Below the pieces are notes generated by a model. That model did no database searches and had not been told where the DNA came from. It saw only the letters and a list, made by a program, of their open reading frames with translations. Made by a program: the position numbers and the translations under genes. Below are positions 7,657 through 15,966 of a DNA stretch of 30,394 nucleotides, in pieces. Each line of letters begins with the position of its first letter. The first letter of the stretch is position 1. The stretch is taken from contig CAZWDH010000043.1 in the NCBI GenBank assembly GCA_964632865.1, positions 1 to 30,394 on the forward strand, written 5' to 3'. The DNA is from JAHDWY01 sp964632865. GTDB taxonomy: Bacteria; Hydrogenedentota; Hydrogenedentia; Hydrogenedentales; SLHB01.

Positions 7657-9879
7657 ATGGTCGCACATCTACACATACCGATCCGCCGCGCTGTTTCCTC
7701 CCTCGTTCCGAGTACAACCCTCACACTCGCACTGACGTTCATCGCTGCCACCACTGCTTCGGCCGCTCCGGGCGAAGTGCTCGACGAGCAGAAAATCAGC
7801 AGTCTCGACGGCAACTTCGCGGGAACCCTGGATTCGAGTGACCAATTTGGGTACTCAGTCTGTTCCATGGGAGACCTCGACGGGGATGGCACATCCGACG
7901 TGGCAGTCGGCACACCCTACGATGATGACGGAGGGACAGACCGTGGCGCGGTCTGGATATTGTTCCTTCAATCTGACGGCTCGGTGAAGGCACAGCAGAA
8001 GATAAGCGCCACGGCAGGCAACTTCGGTGGCTCCCTCGATGACAACGACCTCTTTGGCAGTGCGGTCGCAGCAATCGGAGACCGGAACGGCGACGGTGTC
8101 AACGACCTTGTCGTGGGCGCCATGAACGACGACGATGGCGTGACGGACTTCGGCGCGATCTGGATTCTGTATCTGAACGCCAACGGCACGGTGAGTTCAT
8201 ATCACAAGATCAGTGCCACGTCGGGAGGTTTCAGTGGCGCGTTGGGCTTCTTTGACAACATCGGCAATTCACTGGCGTCCATCGGCGATCTTGATGGCGA
8301 CGGCAGCGATGAACTCGCAGCCGGCGCCTGGAACGATGACGATGGCGGTACAAATCGTGGTGCCGTTTGGATCTTGTTCTTGAACCCCGACGGCACGCTG
8401 AAATCGCAACAAAAAATCAGCGATCTCGAAGGCAATTTCGTTCCCTCTCTGGTGAACTTCGATAACTTTGGCTCTTCGGTTGCGGGTATCGGCGACCTTG
8501 ATCTGGACGGCGTCTCGGATATCGCCGTCGGCGCCATCGGGGATGACGACGGTGGGGCGCTACGCGGCGCCGTCTGGGTACTGTTCCTGGATGCCGACGG
8601 TACCGTGAAATCTCATCAGAAGGTCAGCAATACGCAGGGCGGGTTTGCCGGAGTATTGGAAAACACAGACTGGTTTGGAAGTTCGATTGCTGGGGTTTCC
8701 GACCTCGACAACGACGGGATCAGCGACCTGGTCGTCGGCGCTTACGGAGACGATGACGGCGCAAGCGGGAGCGGCGCGGCGTATGTGCTGTTCATGAACG
8801 GCGACGGCACGGTTCACAACTTTTCCAAGATTAGCGGAACCTTCGGGGGCCTCGTTGGTCCGCTGCAGACGGGCGACCGCTTTGGGAGCGGTGTATCGTT
8901 GCTGGACGACCTGAACGGTGACGGAACGATGGAGCTTGCTGTTGGTGCGAGTCTGGACGATTCCGGCGGGCCCGGACGCGGCGCCCTGTGGGTGCTCAGT
9001 CTGGAAGGAGTTGTCGTCAACCAGGATTCGGACGGCGACGGCCTCCTGGACTCGGACGAAACCGATATCTACGGCACGGATCCCGCTCTGTCCGATACGG
9101 ACGGAGACGGACTTACCGACGGCGAGGAGGTGCTCGTGTACGGTACCAATCCTCTCCTTGAGGACTGCGACGAAGGCGGAATCGCAGACGGGTGGGAAGT
9201 GCTGGTTGACGGCACAGATCCCCTGAACCCTCTTGACGACATCGTGGACACCGACGGAGATGGTCTCCTCGACGGCGTTGAAATCACGCTGGCCAACGGA
9301 GGTAATTGCCCGGATCCGCTGGTATTCGACAGCGACGGAGACGGATTGTCCGACGGTGAGGAGTACCTGACATGGCAAACCTCGCTATGCGATCCCGATA
9401 CCGACGGGGATGGCGTGGACGACGGTATCGATCCGACGCCGATGGAACCGGGCGTACCACCCGAGTTCATCGAGAAGTTGCTTGACGATGCGGCAAACAC
9501 CGTGCTTACGTTCCCTGTGAATATCGTGGACGCCAAGAACGCTAAAGCGGCACAAGGCCGTCTCGGAGCGATGTCGAACAAGCTCGAAGCTGCCGCATGG
9601 CTTATCGCGGCAGGCCAGTACGACGCCGCACTCGAGGAACTCGAAAGTCTATTGAAGAAACTTGACGGCGCTCCAAATCCGCCCGATTGGATCTTACCGT
9701 CGTATGAGAAGGAGACGTTGGCATCCGAGATCGAGTTGGCCATCGCCCTGCTCAGGTTGCCACGGCTGGTTGCGAGCGTAGATTATGCACCCGCCTGGAA
9801 GGAAAGCGACCGGTTCGACGGCAAGGGGAACTCGGCAGCCCAGAAGAAACCGAAGAAAAAGAGGAACCCGCGGCGGTAA
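7657..9879 (+). CDS. Exported FG-GAP repeat protein with calcium-binding (thrombospondin type 3-like) repeats
   Basis: 740 residues from the ATG at 7657, preceded by GAGGAG; starts at 7582 and 7639 are in frame but less well supported. A Sec signal peptide occupies about residues 1-36 (ending TTASAAPGE). Six FG-GAP-like blades follow, with the motif GDLDGDG...D(V/L)xVG at residues 72, 141, 210, 279, 348 and 417: each step is exactly 69 residues, with no insertion or deletion. They carry Asp/Asn-rich calcium loops and the recurring GAVWILFL strand. Residues about 457-595 hold several DxDGDGLxDxxE repeats typical of thrombospondin type 3/EF-hand-like calcium sites. A helical Ala/Leu/Glu-rich segment (about 605-700) and a basic tail (KKPKKKRNPRR) finish the protein. 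Probably a calcium-stabilised surface or secreted adhesion-type protein; no catalytic domain is seen. Appears monocistronic. Confidence 0.9.
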   Translation: MVAHLHIPIRRAVSSLVPSTTLTLALTFIAATTASAAPGEVLDEQKISSLDGNFAGTLDSSDQFGYSVCSMGDLDGDGTSDVAVGTPYDDDGGTDRGAVWILFLQSDGSVKAQQKISATAGNFGGSLDDNDLFGSAVAAIGDRNGDGVNDLVVGAMNDDDGVTDFGAIWILYLNANGTVSSYHKISATSGGFSGALGFFDNIGNSLASIGDLDGDGSDELAAGAWNDDDGGTNRGAVWILFLNPDGTLKSQQKISDLEGNFVPSLVNFDNFGSSVAGIGDLDLDGVSDIAVGAIGDDDGGALRGAVWVLFLDADGTVKSHQKVSNTQGGFAGVLENTDWFGSSIAGVSDLDNDGISDLVVGAYGDDDGASGSGAAYVLFMNGDGTVHNFSKISGTFGGLVGPLQTGDRFGSGVSLLDDLNGDGTMELAVGASLDDSGGPGRGALWVLSLEGVVVNQDSDGDGLLDSDETDIYGTDPALSDTDGDGLTDGEEVLVYGTNPLLEDCDEGGIADGWEVLVDGTDPLNPLDDIVDTDGDGLLDGVEITLANGGNCPDPLVFDSDGDGLSDGEEYLTWQTSLCDPDTDGDGVDDGIDPTPMEPGVPPEFIEKLLDDAANTVLTFPVNIVDAKNAKAAQGRLGAMSNKLEAAAWLIAAGQYDAALEELESLLKKLDGAPNPPDWILPSYEKETLASEIELAIALLRLPRLVASVDYAPAWKESDRFDGKGNSAAQKKPKKKRNPRR

Positions 9880-9901
9880 CCGCCTGAATTAGATACCCGT
9901 T

Positions 9902-9945
9902 TTCCCGAACCGAAGGCTCGGCCCTCGGTTCGGGAACCCATTTTC
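9902..9945 (+). terminator. Terminator-like hairpin after the FG-GAP gene
   Basis: TTCCCGAACCGA (9902-9913) pairs perfectly with TCGGTTCGGGAA (9925-9936), 12 pairs, and the loop can add GGC/GCC. It is followed by CCCATTTTCC, a short T-run, 22 bases past the stop codon. Confidence 0.6.
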
Positions 9946-10064
9946 CGTTGCCAAGCCTATCCCGCCAGGAAGCGAACAAATGGCCCCTTAGCGTTCAGAC
10001 GCCATCCCTGAGGCGTCTCCTATTCATCGCAAGAGGCCAGTCCCCTGCCCGACCGCTCGCCGCG

Positions 10065-10093
10065 TTGCGCAGGCCACGGCCACGTGCTAGCAT
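10065..10093 (+). promoter_or_regulatory. Candidate promoter for the second symporter operon
   Basis: TTGCGC (10065-10070), 17-base spacer, then TGC-TAGCAT (10088-10093), an extended -10 with four of six matches. Predicted leader about 85 bases before the ATG at 10186. Confidence 0.35.
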
Positions 10094-10185
10094 GTCCGTC
10101 CACCTTATTGGGTTGCTCGAAGCGGCGAGGGTGCATCCCGCATTGGCCGTTCTATGCCACGCGAGACGCACCGTGGAAGGGGAAC

Positions 10186-11790
10186 ATGGAACACTTCGCG
10201 GATATCGTTCAACACACCAATTTCGGCCCTATCGACTGGATCATCCTGATCGTCTACCTCATCGCCACGGTTTCCTTTGGAATGATCGCGCGCAAGTACG
10301 TCGCCGATATGGACGACTACGTTGTGGCGGGCCGCGGCGTGCGCACGGCGTTGGGGGTCGCCACCTTGACGGGCACGGAGCTAGGGCTCGTGACCGTCAT
10401 GTACGCCTCGCAGAAAGGCTTCAATGGCGGATTTGCTGCCTTTCATATCGGTCTCGCTGCCGGTATCGTCGCCTTTCTAATTGGGCTGAGCGGATTCATC
10501 ATCGGACCGTTGCGCAAGCACGACGTGCTCACCATCCCCGATTTCTACCGCAAACGCTTCGGCCGGAAGACGCAGGTGCTCGGGGGGCTCATGCTCGCCT
10601 TCGGCGGCATCCTCAACATGAGCCTATTCCTCATGGCGGGGGCGAAGTTTCTTCAGGTCGTCATGGGGTTGGAAAGCGAGACGGCTCTTCTTGTACTCAT
10701 GGCGGTTTTGGTGCTGGCCGAACTCTCCTACACGGTGCTCGGCGGAATGGTGTCGGTGGTCATGAACGACTACCTCCAATTCGTCGTGCTGGCCTTCGGC
10801 ATGGTCCTGGCCACCATCATGGCGATCAACCATGTCGGGTGGAATCACGTATTCGAAACCATCGCCTCCGTGCGCGGGGAAGCCGGGTTCAACCCGCTGA
10901 TTGCTGAAAGCGAATTCGGGATCGACTACGTCCTTTTCATGGTATTTCTCGGCATCGTGAACTGCGCCCTGTGGCCCACTTCTGTCGCGCGCGCCCTTGC
11001 GAGTGAGAACGTAAGCGTGGTCAAGAAGCAGTTCATGTGGGCCTCCATCGGTTACGCCATTCGCATGATCGTCCCATACTTCTGGGGTATCGCCGCCTTC
11101 GTCTTTATCCTGGGCATCCCCGACATGAAGGAAGCATTCTTCCCCGCCGATCCCAACGCGACGCCCGTCGACACCTTGTACGGAATGCCCGTGTTCTTTA
11201 GCCGGGTGCTGCCTACGGGCATGATCGGCCTCATCACGGCGGCCATGGTCGCGGCCATGATGTCCACCGACAGCAGCTATTTCCTCTGCTGGGGTTCGGT
11301 GATCACCAATGATGTCATCGTGCCACTCTCCAAGGACGGCCTTTCCCAGAAAACGCGGGTGTGGACGACCCGCGTCATCATCTTGATGATCGGCGTGATT
11401 ATCTTCGTGATGAGTTACGCGTACCCGCTCGGCCAGGATCTCTGGGATTTCATGACCGTCAGCGGCGCCATCTACTTCACGGGCGCCTTTGGCGTGCTGC
11501 TGGGCGGCTTGTATTGGAAGCGGGCGAGTTCCACTGGCGCGGTGTTCGCCATCTGTGCGGGCGGGCTTGCCGTCTTGGGGTTGGAACCCGTGCAAGCCTT
11601 TGTCTTCGGCCGCCTGTTGCCCATCGACGACGCAACCGCCACCCGCATTGTCGAAGCGCTCACCGCGCCGCGTGTCGGGCTTGGGGCCGTTGCTGCCGCG
11701 GTGCTCGCCATGGTTGTGGGATCGCTGTTGTTCCCGGATGAACCCGAAACCGCGGAAGCGAGTCCTGCTTCCGGCGCACCAGTAGGATGA
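10186..11790 (+). CDS. Sodium:solute symporter, SSS family
   Basis: 534 residues from the ATG at 10186, which follows AAGGGGAAC; the in-frame start at 10084 would add a Cys/Arg-rich non-membrane leader and overlap the promoter. About 13-14 membrane helices begin with IDWIILIVYLIATVSFG. Family marks are DDYVVAGRGV after helix 1, the TGTELGLVTVMY segment, TIPDFYRKRFG, the helix-5 region (SYTVLGGMVSVVMNDYLQ) and AAMMSTDSSYFL in the helix-8 sodium-site region. It belongs to another SSS branch than the symporter at 4683 (VMNDYLQF rather than IWTDAAQF). The C-terminus is a Pro/Ala/Glu-rich cytosolic tail. It is the first gene of a five-gene run: 14 bases separate it from a 54-residue membrane protein, then two paralogous exported proteins. 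Substrate unknown; the exported partners suggest a carbohydrate-derived solute. Confidence 0.9.
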   Translation: MEHFADIVQHTNFGPIDWIILIVYLIATVSFGMIARKYVADMDDYVVAGRGVRTALGVATLTGTELGLVTVMYASQKGFNGGFAAFHIGLAAGIVAFLIGLSGFIIGPLRKHDVLTIPDFYRKRFGRKTQVLGGLMLAFGGILNMSLFLMAGAKFLQVVMGLESETALLVLMAVLVLAELSYTVLGGMVSVVMNDYLQFVVLAFGMVLATIMAINHVGWNHVFETIASVRGEAGFNPLIAESEFGIDYVLFMVFLGIVNCALWPTSVARALASENVSVVKKQFMWASIGYAIRMIVPYFWGIAAFVFILGIPDMKEAFFPADPNATPVDTLYGMPVFFSRVLPTGMIGLITAAMVAAMMSTDSSYFLCWGSVITNDVIVPLSKDGLSQKTRVWTTRVIILMIGVIIFVMSYAYPLGQDLWDFMTVSGAIYFTGAFGVLLGGLYWKRASSTGAVFAICAGGLAVLGLEPVQAFVFGRLLPIDDATATRIVEALTAPRVGLGAVAAAVLAMVVGSLLFPDEPETAEASPASGAPVG

Positions 11791-11804
11791 GGAGGTAAGT
11801 CGCC

Positions 11805-11969
11805 GTGGAATATTGGATGATGCTTTGGAAAGGCGTCTTCATTGTAAGTGTCACCGCCTTTGCACTCATGGCCATATGGGTCACTATCGGCGGTGCGCTC
11901 GACATCCGGCATTTATTGCGTCTCCTTCGTGAAGAGCACGAAGCGAAACAGAACAAGAAACACGAGTGA
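11805..11969 (+). CDS. Small single-span membrane protein beside the symporter (putative accessory subunit)
   Basis: 54 residues from a GTG at 11805, preceded by a near-perfect AGGAGGT with an 8-base spacer; stop TGA at 11967. The sequence begins MEYWMMLWKGVF, has one hydrophobic span at about residues 10-31 (FIVSVTAFALMAIWVTIGGA), then an amphipathic basic/acidic tail (RHLLRLLREEHEAKQNKK). A strong ribosome site, codon-like composition and a tight position between two real genes support it as a genuine gene. Small membrane partners are known for some SSS transporters, such as YhdT-type proteins next to PanF and the DUF4212 proteins next to ActP. This one is not clearly either, so the accessory role is inference. 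Confidence 0.75.
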   Translation: MEYWMMLWKGVFIVSVTAFALMAIWVTIGGALDIRHLLRLLREEHEAKQNKKHE

Positions 11970-11999
11970 CGAAACTGCAACGAACCGAGGAGATCCCAC

Positions 12000-14207
12000 A
12001 TGCGTAGCGCTGCTTTCGCCGCGACACTCGTTCTATTGATTGCTTTTGCCGGTTCCGCAATTTCGGCTGCGGAAAGCTCGGCCGATTTGCGTCATCCGCG
12101 GCCATCCGGGTTTACGGAATCCACTGCGCCTGCAGGACCGCAGGCCGTGGAGTTTCAGCCCGTCGGCGAATTCGCCAACGTCACATACGACCTCGTGGCG
12201 AAGTTCCCGAAAAACGCGGCTCCCGCGTTTCAGGTTGAGCGGGTTCTGGTGAATGGCGACGAGAAAGACCCCTTCGTCATTGCCAACCATAGCGTCTTCA
12301 ACGGAAACCGTTGGGTACACGGCAGCGAAGACTTCTCCGTTTCGCTCTACGCGGACTGGCAGCCTGGCAAGACCTACGAGATCGCCTTGGAAGGCACCAG
12401 TGAAGCAGGCGAACCGGTGCGGCTTGCCGCGAATGAAACCGCCCCGTCCGAGCGCACGAAGGTGAAGGGCCCCAGCTTCGGCCAGCCTACTGCGGAATTT
12501 CCATACCATCACCTCACCGTCACGCTGGCTAAAGAGTCACTCGCGCCCGGCAAGGTCGTATCCGTATCCGTGGACGGCAAAGCCAGCCGCGATGCCCGCT
12601 ACTTCAACCACGGAAAGGCCCTTCCCGGTTCAACAGAGAATGGAACCGTTGAAGGCGAAACGTATGAAGGCGTCATCGCGGGTAACCGCGACTTTCAGAT
12701 CGTGGTCCCGGTGGACTGGATGAATGGTTCGAAGCATACGGTCGCGGTTGCGATCGCGGATGAGGACGGTAAGGAGTCCACCTTCGAGGCCGAGGGAACC
12801 GCGCCCGGTTCCGGCGGCTACTGGAACGCGGACTGGCCGCACTCGGTTTCCCTGGTGCTCCACGAAACGGCAGGTATCCAGCGTCAGGGCGAGCCCGTGC
12901 ACGCCATGCTGGGGCTCTTCGCTGACGACGTCACCAAACCCGAAAACGAGATTCGCGTGGTCACTTACGAACCGACCCATCCCGACGCTGGCGCGGATGG
13001 CTATGTCGTTGCCCCGTGTCAGGTGACCAATGTGACGGTCTGGCGCGACGAACGGCTGCTCAACTCGGGCGAGCTGGACGCCGAAACCGGCGAACCGGTG
13101 CACCGGTATGACGCGACGACTACGGTTGAACTTGTGTTTCTCGCCGACGTACAGCCGTACGAACTGAAGGTTTACCAGGTGGTTTACGGCAATCCGAACG
13201 CGGAAGCCTTGAGTCTGGACACGGACCTCAATGTGGCGAAGGGAGAGGGATTGAGCCAGACAATAACGACGGACGCGTACGAGTTCTTCCTGTCCGTGAA
13301 CAGCGGGGCCGTGGAACAGGTGACGATCCGGGGCGAGGGCGAGCCAGTGTTGCTTGAGCACAAGCTCGAAACCAACGGCGCCGTGCACTGGAACCCGGGA
13401 TTCTACTCGCCCCCGATCCCGTGGGTGCACGCGAGCGACTGGGAAACGCCCATTTACGACGAGATCAGCGGTCCCATCATGCACCGTACGCGCCGCTACG
13501 CGCCGCTGCCCCACATGGAAACGGTCAACTCGTCCATTTCCTACGAGTTCTATGCGGACAAACCCTACGTGATGATGACGTCCTACATGGAAGTCATCAA
13601 CGATCACTTCGTCATGGCCGCGCGCAACGGGGAACTCGTCTTCAACCATGCCGTGCTCAATGAGTTTGTGTGGAAGGATCCCCTGGGCACGGTGCAGAGC
13701 CTCGACATCGAATCGTCGCGCAAGCATCCGATCCATGCCCTGGAAGTTCCCGCGGAAACGCCTTGGATGGCCTTCATCAATCGCGAACAGAAGGCCGGGT
13801 TCGCCAGCATCAACCTCGAGTTCAATTGCGGCAACAAGTACGGCCAGCAGCCGAGCGCCGCGCAGCCCTACATCTACGTGCAGAACGGACCCTGGATCTA
13901 CTGGTCTCGGCCTTTGGTCTATCCCTTCGGCGGGCTGAATTTCACGCGCATGATGCCGGTGCGTGCCGGTAGTTTTTACACGGAAACGGCGGCCTGGGTG
14001 CCTTTCCGGTTTGCCGAGGACGACGATCCCTTCGCCGAGATCGAGACGCTTACGAAGCAGCTTTCACATCCGCTGCTGGTCCACGAATGGATGGCCACGG
14101 ACGATCGCACGCCGGAAGCTTGGGTTATGCCGATCTTGACTATGCCCTTTGATGAGGGCGTGGAAGGCGCGCTCAGCGGGCACAAAGACACGGAAGGCGA
14201 GGAGTAG
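12000..14207 (+). CDS. Large exported protein of unknown function, two N-terminal beta modules plus core (paralogue of the next gene)
   Basis: 735 residues from the ATG at 12000, with GAGGAG 7 bases upstream. Signal peptide at about residues 1-23 (FAGSAISAAE). Two similar beta-sandwich-like modules follow, about 58-150 and 168-270; each has a V-x-G-x-x-x-D turn, a central loop, an FxVxxxxDW-x-x-G-x-x-Y/H strand and a closing TAP. A core of ~455 residues (280-735) matches the next gene over its length: SVSLVLHETAGIQRQGEPV, YELKVYQVVYGNPNA, AVHWNPGFY, SYEFYADKPYV, NGELVF, FVWKD, PWMAF, SRPLVYPFGG. The core looks all-beta, like the super-sandwich region of some polysaccharide lyases or glycosidases, but I see no catalytic motif and name no family. 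Probably periplasmic, feeding the symporter two genes upstream (inference). Two bases separate it from the next gene. Confidence 0.8.
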   Translation: MRSAAFAATLVLLIAFAGSAISAAESSADLRHPRPSGFTESTAPAGPQAVEFQPVGEFANVTYDLVAKFPKNAAPAFQVERVLVNGDEKDPFVIANHSVFNGNRWVHGSEDFSVSLYADWQPGKTYEIALEGTSEAGEPVRLAANETAPSERTKVKGPSFGQPTAEFPYHHLTVTLAKESLAPGKVVSVSVDGKASRDARYFNHGKALPGSTENGTVEGETYEGVIAGNRDFQIVVPVDWMNGSKHTVAVAIADEDGKESTFEAEGTAPGSGGYWNADWPHSVSLVLHETAGIQRQGEPVHAMLGLFADDVTKPENEIRVVTYEPTHPDAGADGYVVAPCQVTNVTVWRDERLLNSGELDAETGEPVHRYDATTTVELVFLADVQPYELKVYQVVYGNPNAEALSLDTDLNVAKGEGLSQTITTDAYEFFLSVNSGAVEQVTIRGEGEPVLLEHKLETNGAVHWNPGFYSPPIPWVHASDWETPIYDEISGPIMHRTRRYAPLPHMETVNSSISYEFYADKPYVMMTSYMEVINDHFVMAARNGELVFNHAVLNEFVWKDPLGTVQSLDIESSRKHPIHALEVPAETPWMAFINREQKAGFASINLEFNCGNKYGQQPSAAQPYIYVQNGPWIYWSRPLVYPFGGLNFTRMMPVRAGSFYTETAAWVPFRFAEDDDPFAEIETLTKQLSHPLLVHEWMATDDRTPEAWVMPILTMPFDEGVEGALSGHKDTEGEE

Positions 14208-14209
14208 CG

Positions 14210-15949
14210 GTGCGGCTTGCTGCACTGTTGGCCGTTCTGTTCTACGCGCTGGTTGCAGGCGCGCAGTTGCCGGTATCGGTTGAAACAGGCCGGGACGTGG
14301 GCGACGGTCAGGTCCTCTATCCGACGCCCTACGATCCAAAGAATGTGACGGAGGTCACCTTCGTCTCGCCGACCGTGGAACACCCGTTCTTCGAGATCGT
14401 GCTTCCCCTCGGCGATTGGACGGAAGGGGCCTCCGCAAGCATCGCGAAGATTCGTGTCAACGGCACGGAATCGGATTCGTTCTATGCCTTCGTGGATGGA
14501 TTCGCCCACGTCCAGTCCGGATGGATTACGCAGGAGGCTACAGACGCGAAGAACGTGGTCCTGGTCACTCGATCCGTTTGGCATAACGGCGAAACGACGT
14601 CCATCGAAGTCGAGATTAACGCGAAAGACGCGGCTGAAAAGTCCAGGACCGTCACGCGATCCTTCGAAGCGAAAGCCCCGAAGACCGGCGGCGCGCCCGA
14701 CGGGTTCCAACGGTACCAGTCCGTGGTCCTGCACGAACCGGCAGGGCTCGCTCGGGACGGCGAACCCGTCGAGTTCTCGATCGCGGCGCGCGCGGAAGAT
14801 TGCGAAGATTTGGAACGGGAACTGCGCTTGTTTGCCTGCGATGGCGATACGTACACGCCCGTGCCAATCCAGACGTTCAACGCCAAGCGGTTCCCCGGAA
14901 CGCCGCCCGGCACGTCGAACCCCAATTATCTGCAACATCCGTCGCAGTCGGTCGAGGGCGTGTTTCTCGCATCGGTGCCCGCGAGCGAATCGCGCGTGTA
15001 CGTCTTCCTCTACGACAACCCGAAGGCCGGCTCGCCCGCCGAGACCAAGGGCGGATTGAAAATCGAGGGACCGTCGCTCGAAGCCAACGTCGAAAACGAG
15101 CACTATGTCGTCCAGCTCGATCAGGGTTCCGGCCAGATTGCTTCCTTCAATCTAAAGGGGCGGGAAGACAATCCCGTACCGACCTTGACCAACAGCTACA
15201 GCAACGCCGTGCACTGGAACCCCGACTCCTTTTCCGACAACGGCAAGTGGGGCCACACCTTCGCCTGGGATCCGCCTGACAAGACGGTCGTGACGACGCG
15301 CGGCCCGCTCATGTTCCGCATCACGAACAGCGGCCGCATGCCGGATGCCACACCCCAAGTGCAAGCTTCAGTCACCTACACGTTCTATGCGGGCGTGCCC
15401 TACGTGAAATGCACTACCGTCATGGAAGTTCGGGACCCGCTGAACGCATCCGCCATCCGCAACGGCGAAATCGTGCTCGATTCCCATCTCATCGACCATT
15501 TCGTGTGGAAGGAAAAGAGCGGGGAACTGCGCAGCGCACGGACCTTGCACGGGCCGAACTGGCAGGACGAGTGGGCGATTCGCGTGGACCATGACGTGCC
15601 CTGGCTGGCCCTCACCAACGAGGCAAACGACTACGGCATCGGCGAGGTTATCGAATCGTCGCTCGCCTTTAATGCGATCCGCGGAGAAGCCTCATCCCAT
15701 CGCCCGGCGTTCTATCTCTATTACCATCACTTCTGGTCAATTCCGGTCACGTACTTCACGCGCGGGTGGGTGTATCCCTTCAGCGATTATCAGCGCGGAC
15801 CCATCATCCCCGTGGACGTGGGTTCAACGTATATCGAGAAACTGGCGTTCATCCCCTTCTTCCTGAGGGAGGGAGACCAACGGTACGAAGACATCGAGCG
15901 CGCCAGCACCCAACTGCTCCAACCGCTCCAGGCGCGTTGGGGGCGGTAG
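14210..15949 (+). CDS. Large exported protein of unknown function, one N-terminal module plus core (paralogue of the previous gene)
   Basis: 579 residues from a GTG at 14210, two bases after the previous stop, with GAGGAG 5 bases upstream. Signal peptide at about residues 1-18 (LLAVLFYALVAGAQ). It has a single N-terminal beta module (about 57-157, IRVNGTESDS ... SVWHNGETTSIEV ... FEAKAP) where its neighbour has two, then the shared core from about 168: SVVLHEPAGLARDGEPV, SRVYVFLYDNPKA, NEHYVVQLDQGSGQIASF, AVHWNPDSF, TYTFYAGVPYV, NGEIVLDSHLIDHFVWKE, PWLALTNE, FTRGWVYPFSDY. The strand pattern around the variable-length loops suggests an old tandem duplication followed by gain or loss of a module. 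Function unknown; a role in binding or processing a carbohydrate outside the cytoplasm is inference from the operon and fold impression. The C-terminus lacks any anchor. Confidence 0.8.
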   Translation: MRLAALLAVLFYALVAGAQLPVSVETGRDVGDGQVLYPTPYDPKNVTEVTFVSPTVEHPFFEIVLPLGDWTEGASASIAKIRVNGTESDSFYAFVDGFAHVQSGWITQEATDAKNVVLVTRSVWHNGETTSIEVEINAKDAAEKSRTVTRSFEAKAPKTGGAPDGFQRYQSVVLHEPAGLARDGEPVEFSIAARAEDCEDLERELRLFACDGDTYTPVPIQTFNAKRFPGTPPGTSNPNYLQHPSQSVEGVFLASVPASESRVYVFLYDNPKAGSPAETKGGLKIEGPSLEANVENEHYVVQLDQGSGQIASFNLKGREDNPVPTLTNSYSNAVHWNPDSFSDNGKWGHTFAWDPPDKTVVTTRGPLMFRITNSGRMPDATPQVQASVTYTFYAGVPYVKCTTVMEVRDPLNASAIRNGEIVLDSHLIDHFVWKEKSGELRSARTLHGPNWQDEWAIRVDHDVPWLALTNEANDYGIGEVIESSLAFNAIRGEASSHRPAFYLYYHHFWSIPVTYFTRGWVYPFSDYQRGPIIPVDVGSTYIEKLAFIPFFLREGDQRYEDIERASTQLLQPLQARWGR

Positions 15950-15966
15950 ATGGAGGGCACGGACAC

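Larger units (their letters stand above)
9880..10185. other. Intergenic region with terminator and promoter signals
   Basis: 306 bases with no supported gene. It holds the terminator at 9902-9940, a second small hairpin at 9997-10018 (AGACGCC/GGCGTCT, no T-run) and a candidate promoter at 10065-10093. An overlapping open frame starting at 9948 is Arg/His-rich and out of frame with the symporter, so I treat it as noncoding. Confidence 0.6.

Noticed and set aside
6489..7841. 450-codon plus-strand frame opposite the sialidase-like gene
   Set aside because: Antisense to Asp-box coding sequence; composition not protein-like.
7374..7913. 180-codon upstream extension of the sialidase-like frame
   Set aside because: Overlaps the FG-GAP gene antisense, Ser/Arg-rich; a GTG with a good ribosome site at 7373 explains the start.
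7870..9000. Regular repeats that could suggest a CRISPR or DNA tandem array
   Set aside because: The 207-base period is protein-level (FG-GAP blades); DNA copies are diverged and there are no spacers.
9997..10018. Hairpin AGACGCC/GGCGTCT as a second terminator
   Set aside because: Only 7 pairs and no T-run; noted within the intergenic entry only.
9948..10907. 319-codon plus-strand frame overlapping the second symporter
   Set aside because: Arg/His-rich, out of frame with a clear membrane transporter, no ribosome site.
12630..13736. 368-codon minus-strand frame within the 735-residue protein gene
   Set aside because: His/Arg/Val-rich shadow; opposite strand aligns with the paralogue at 14210.
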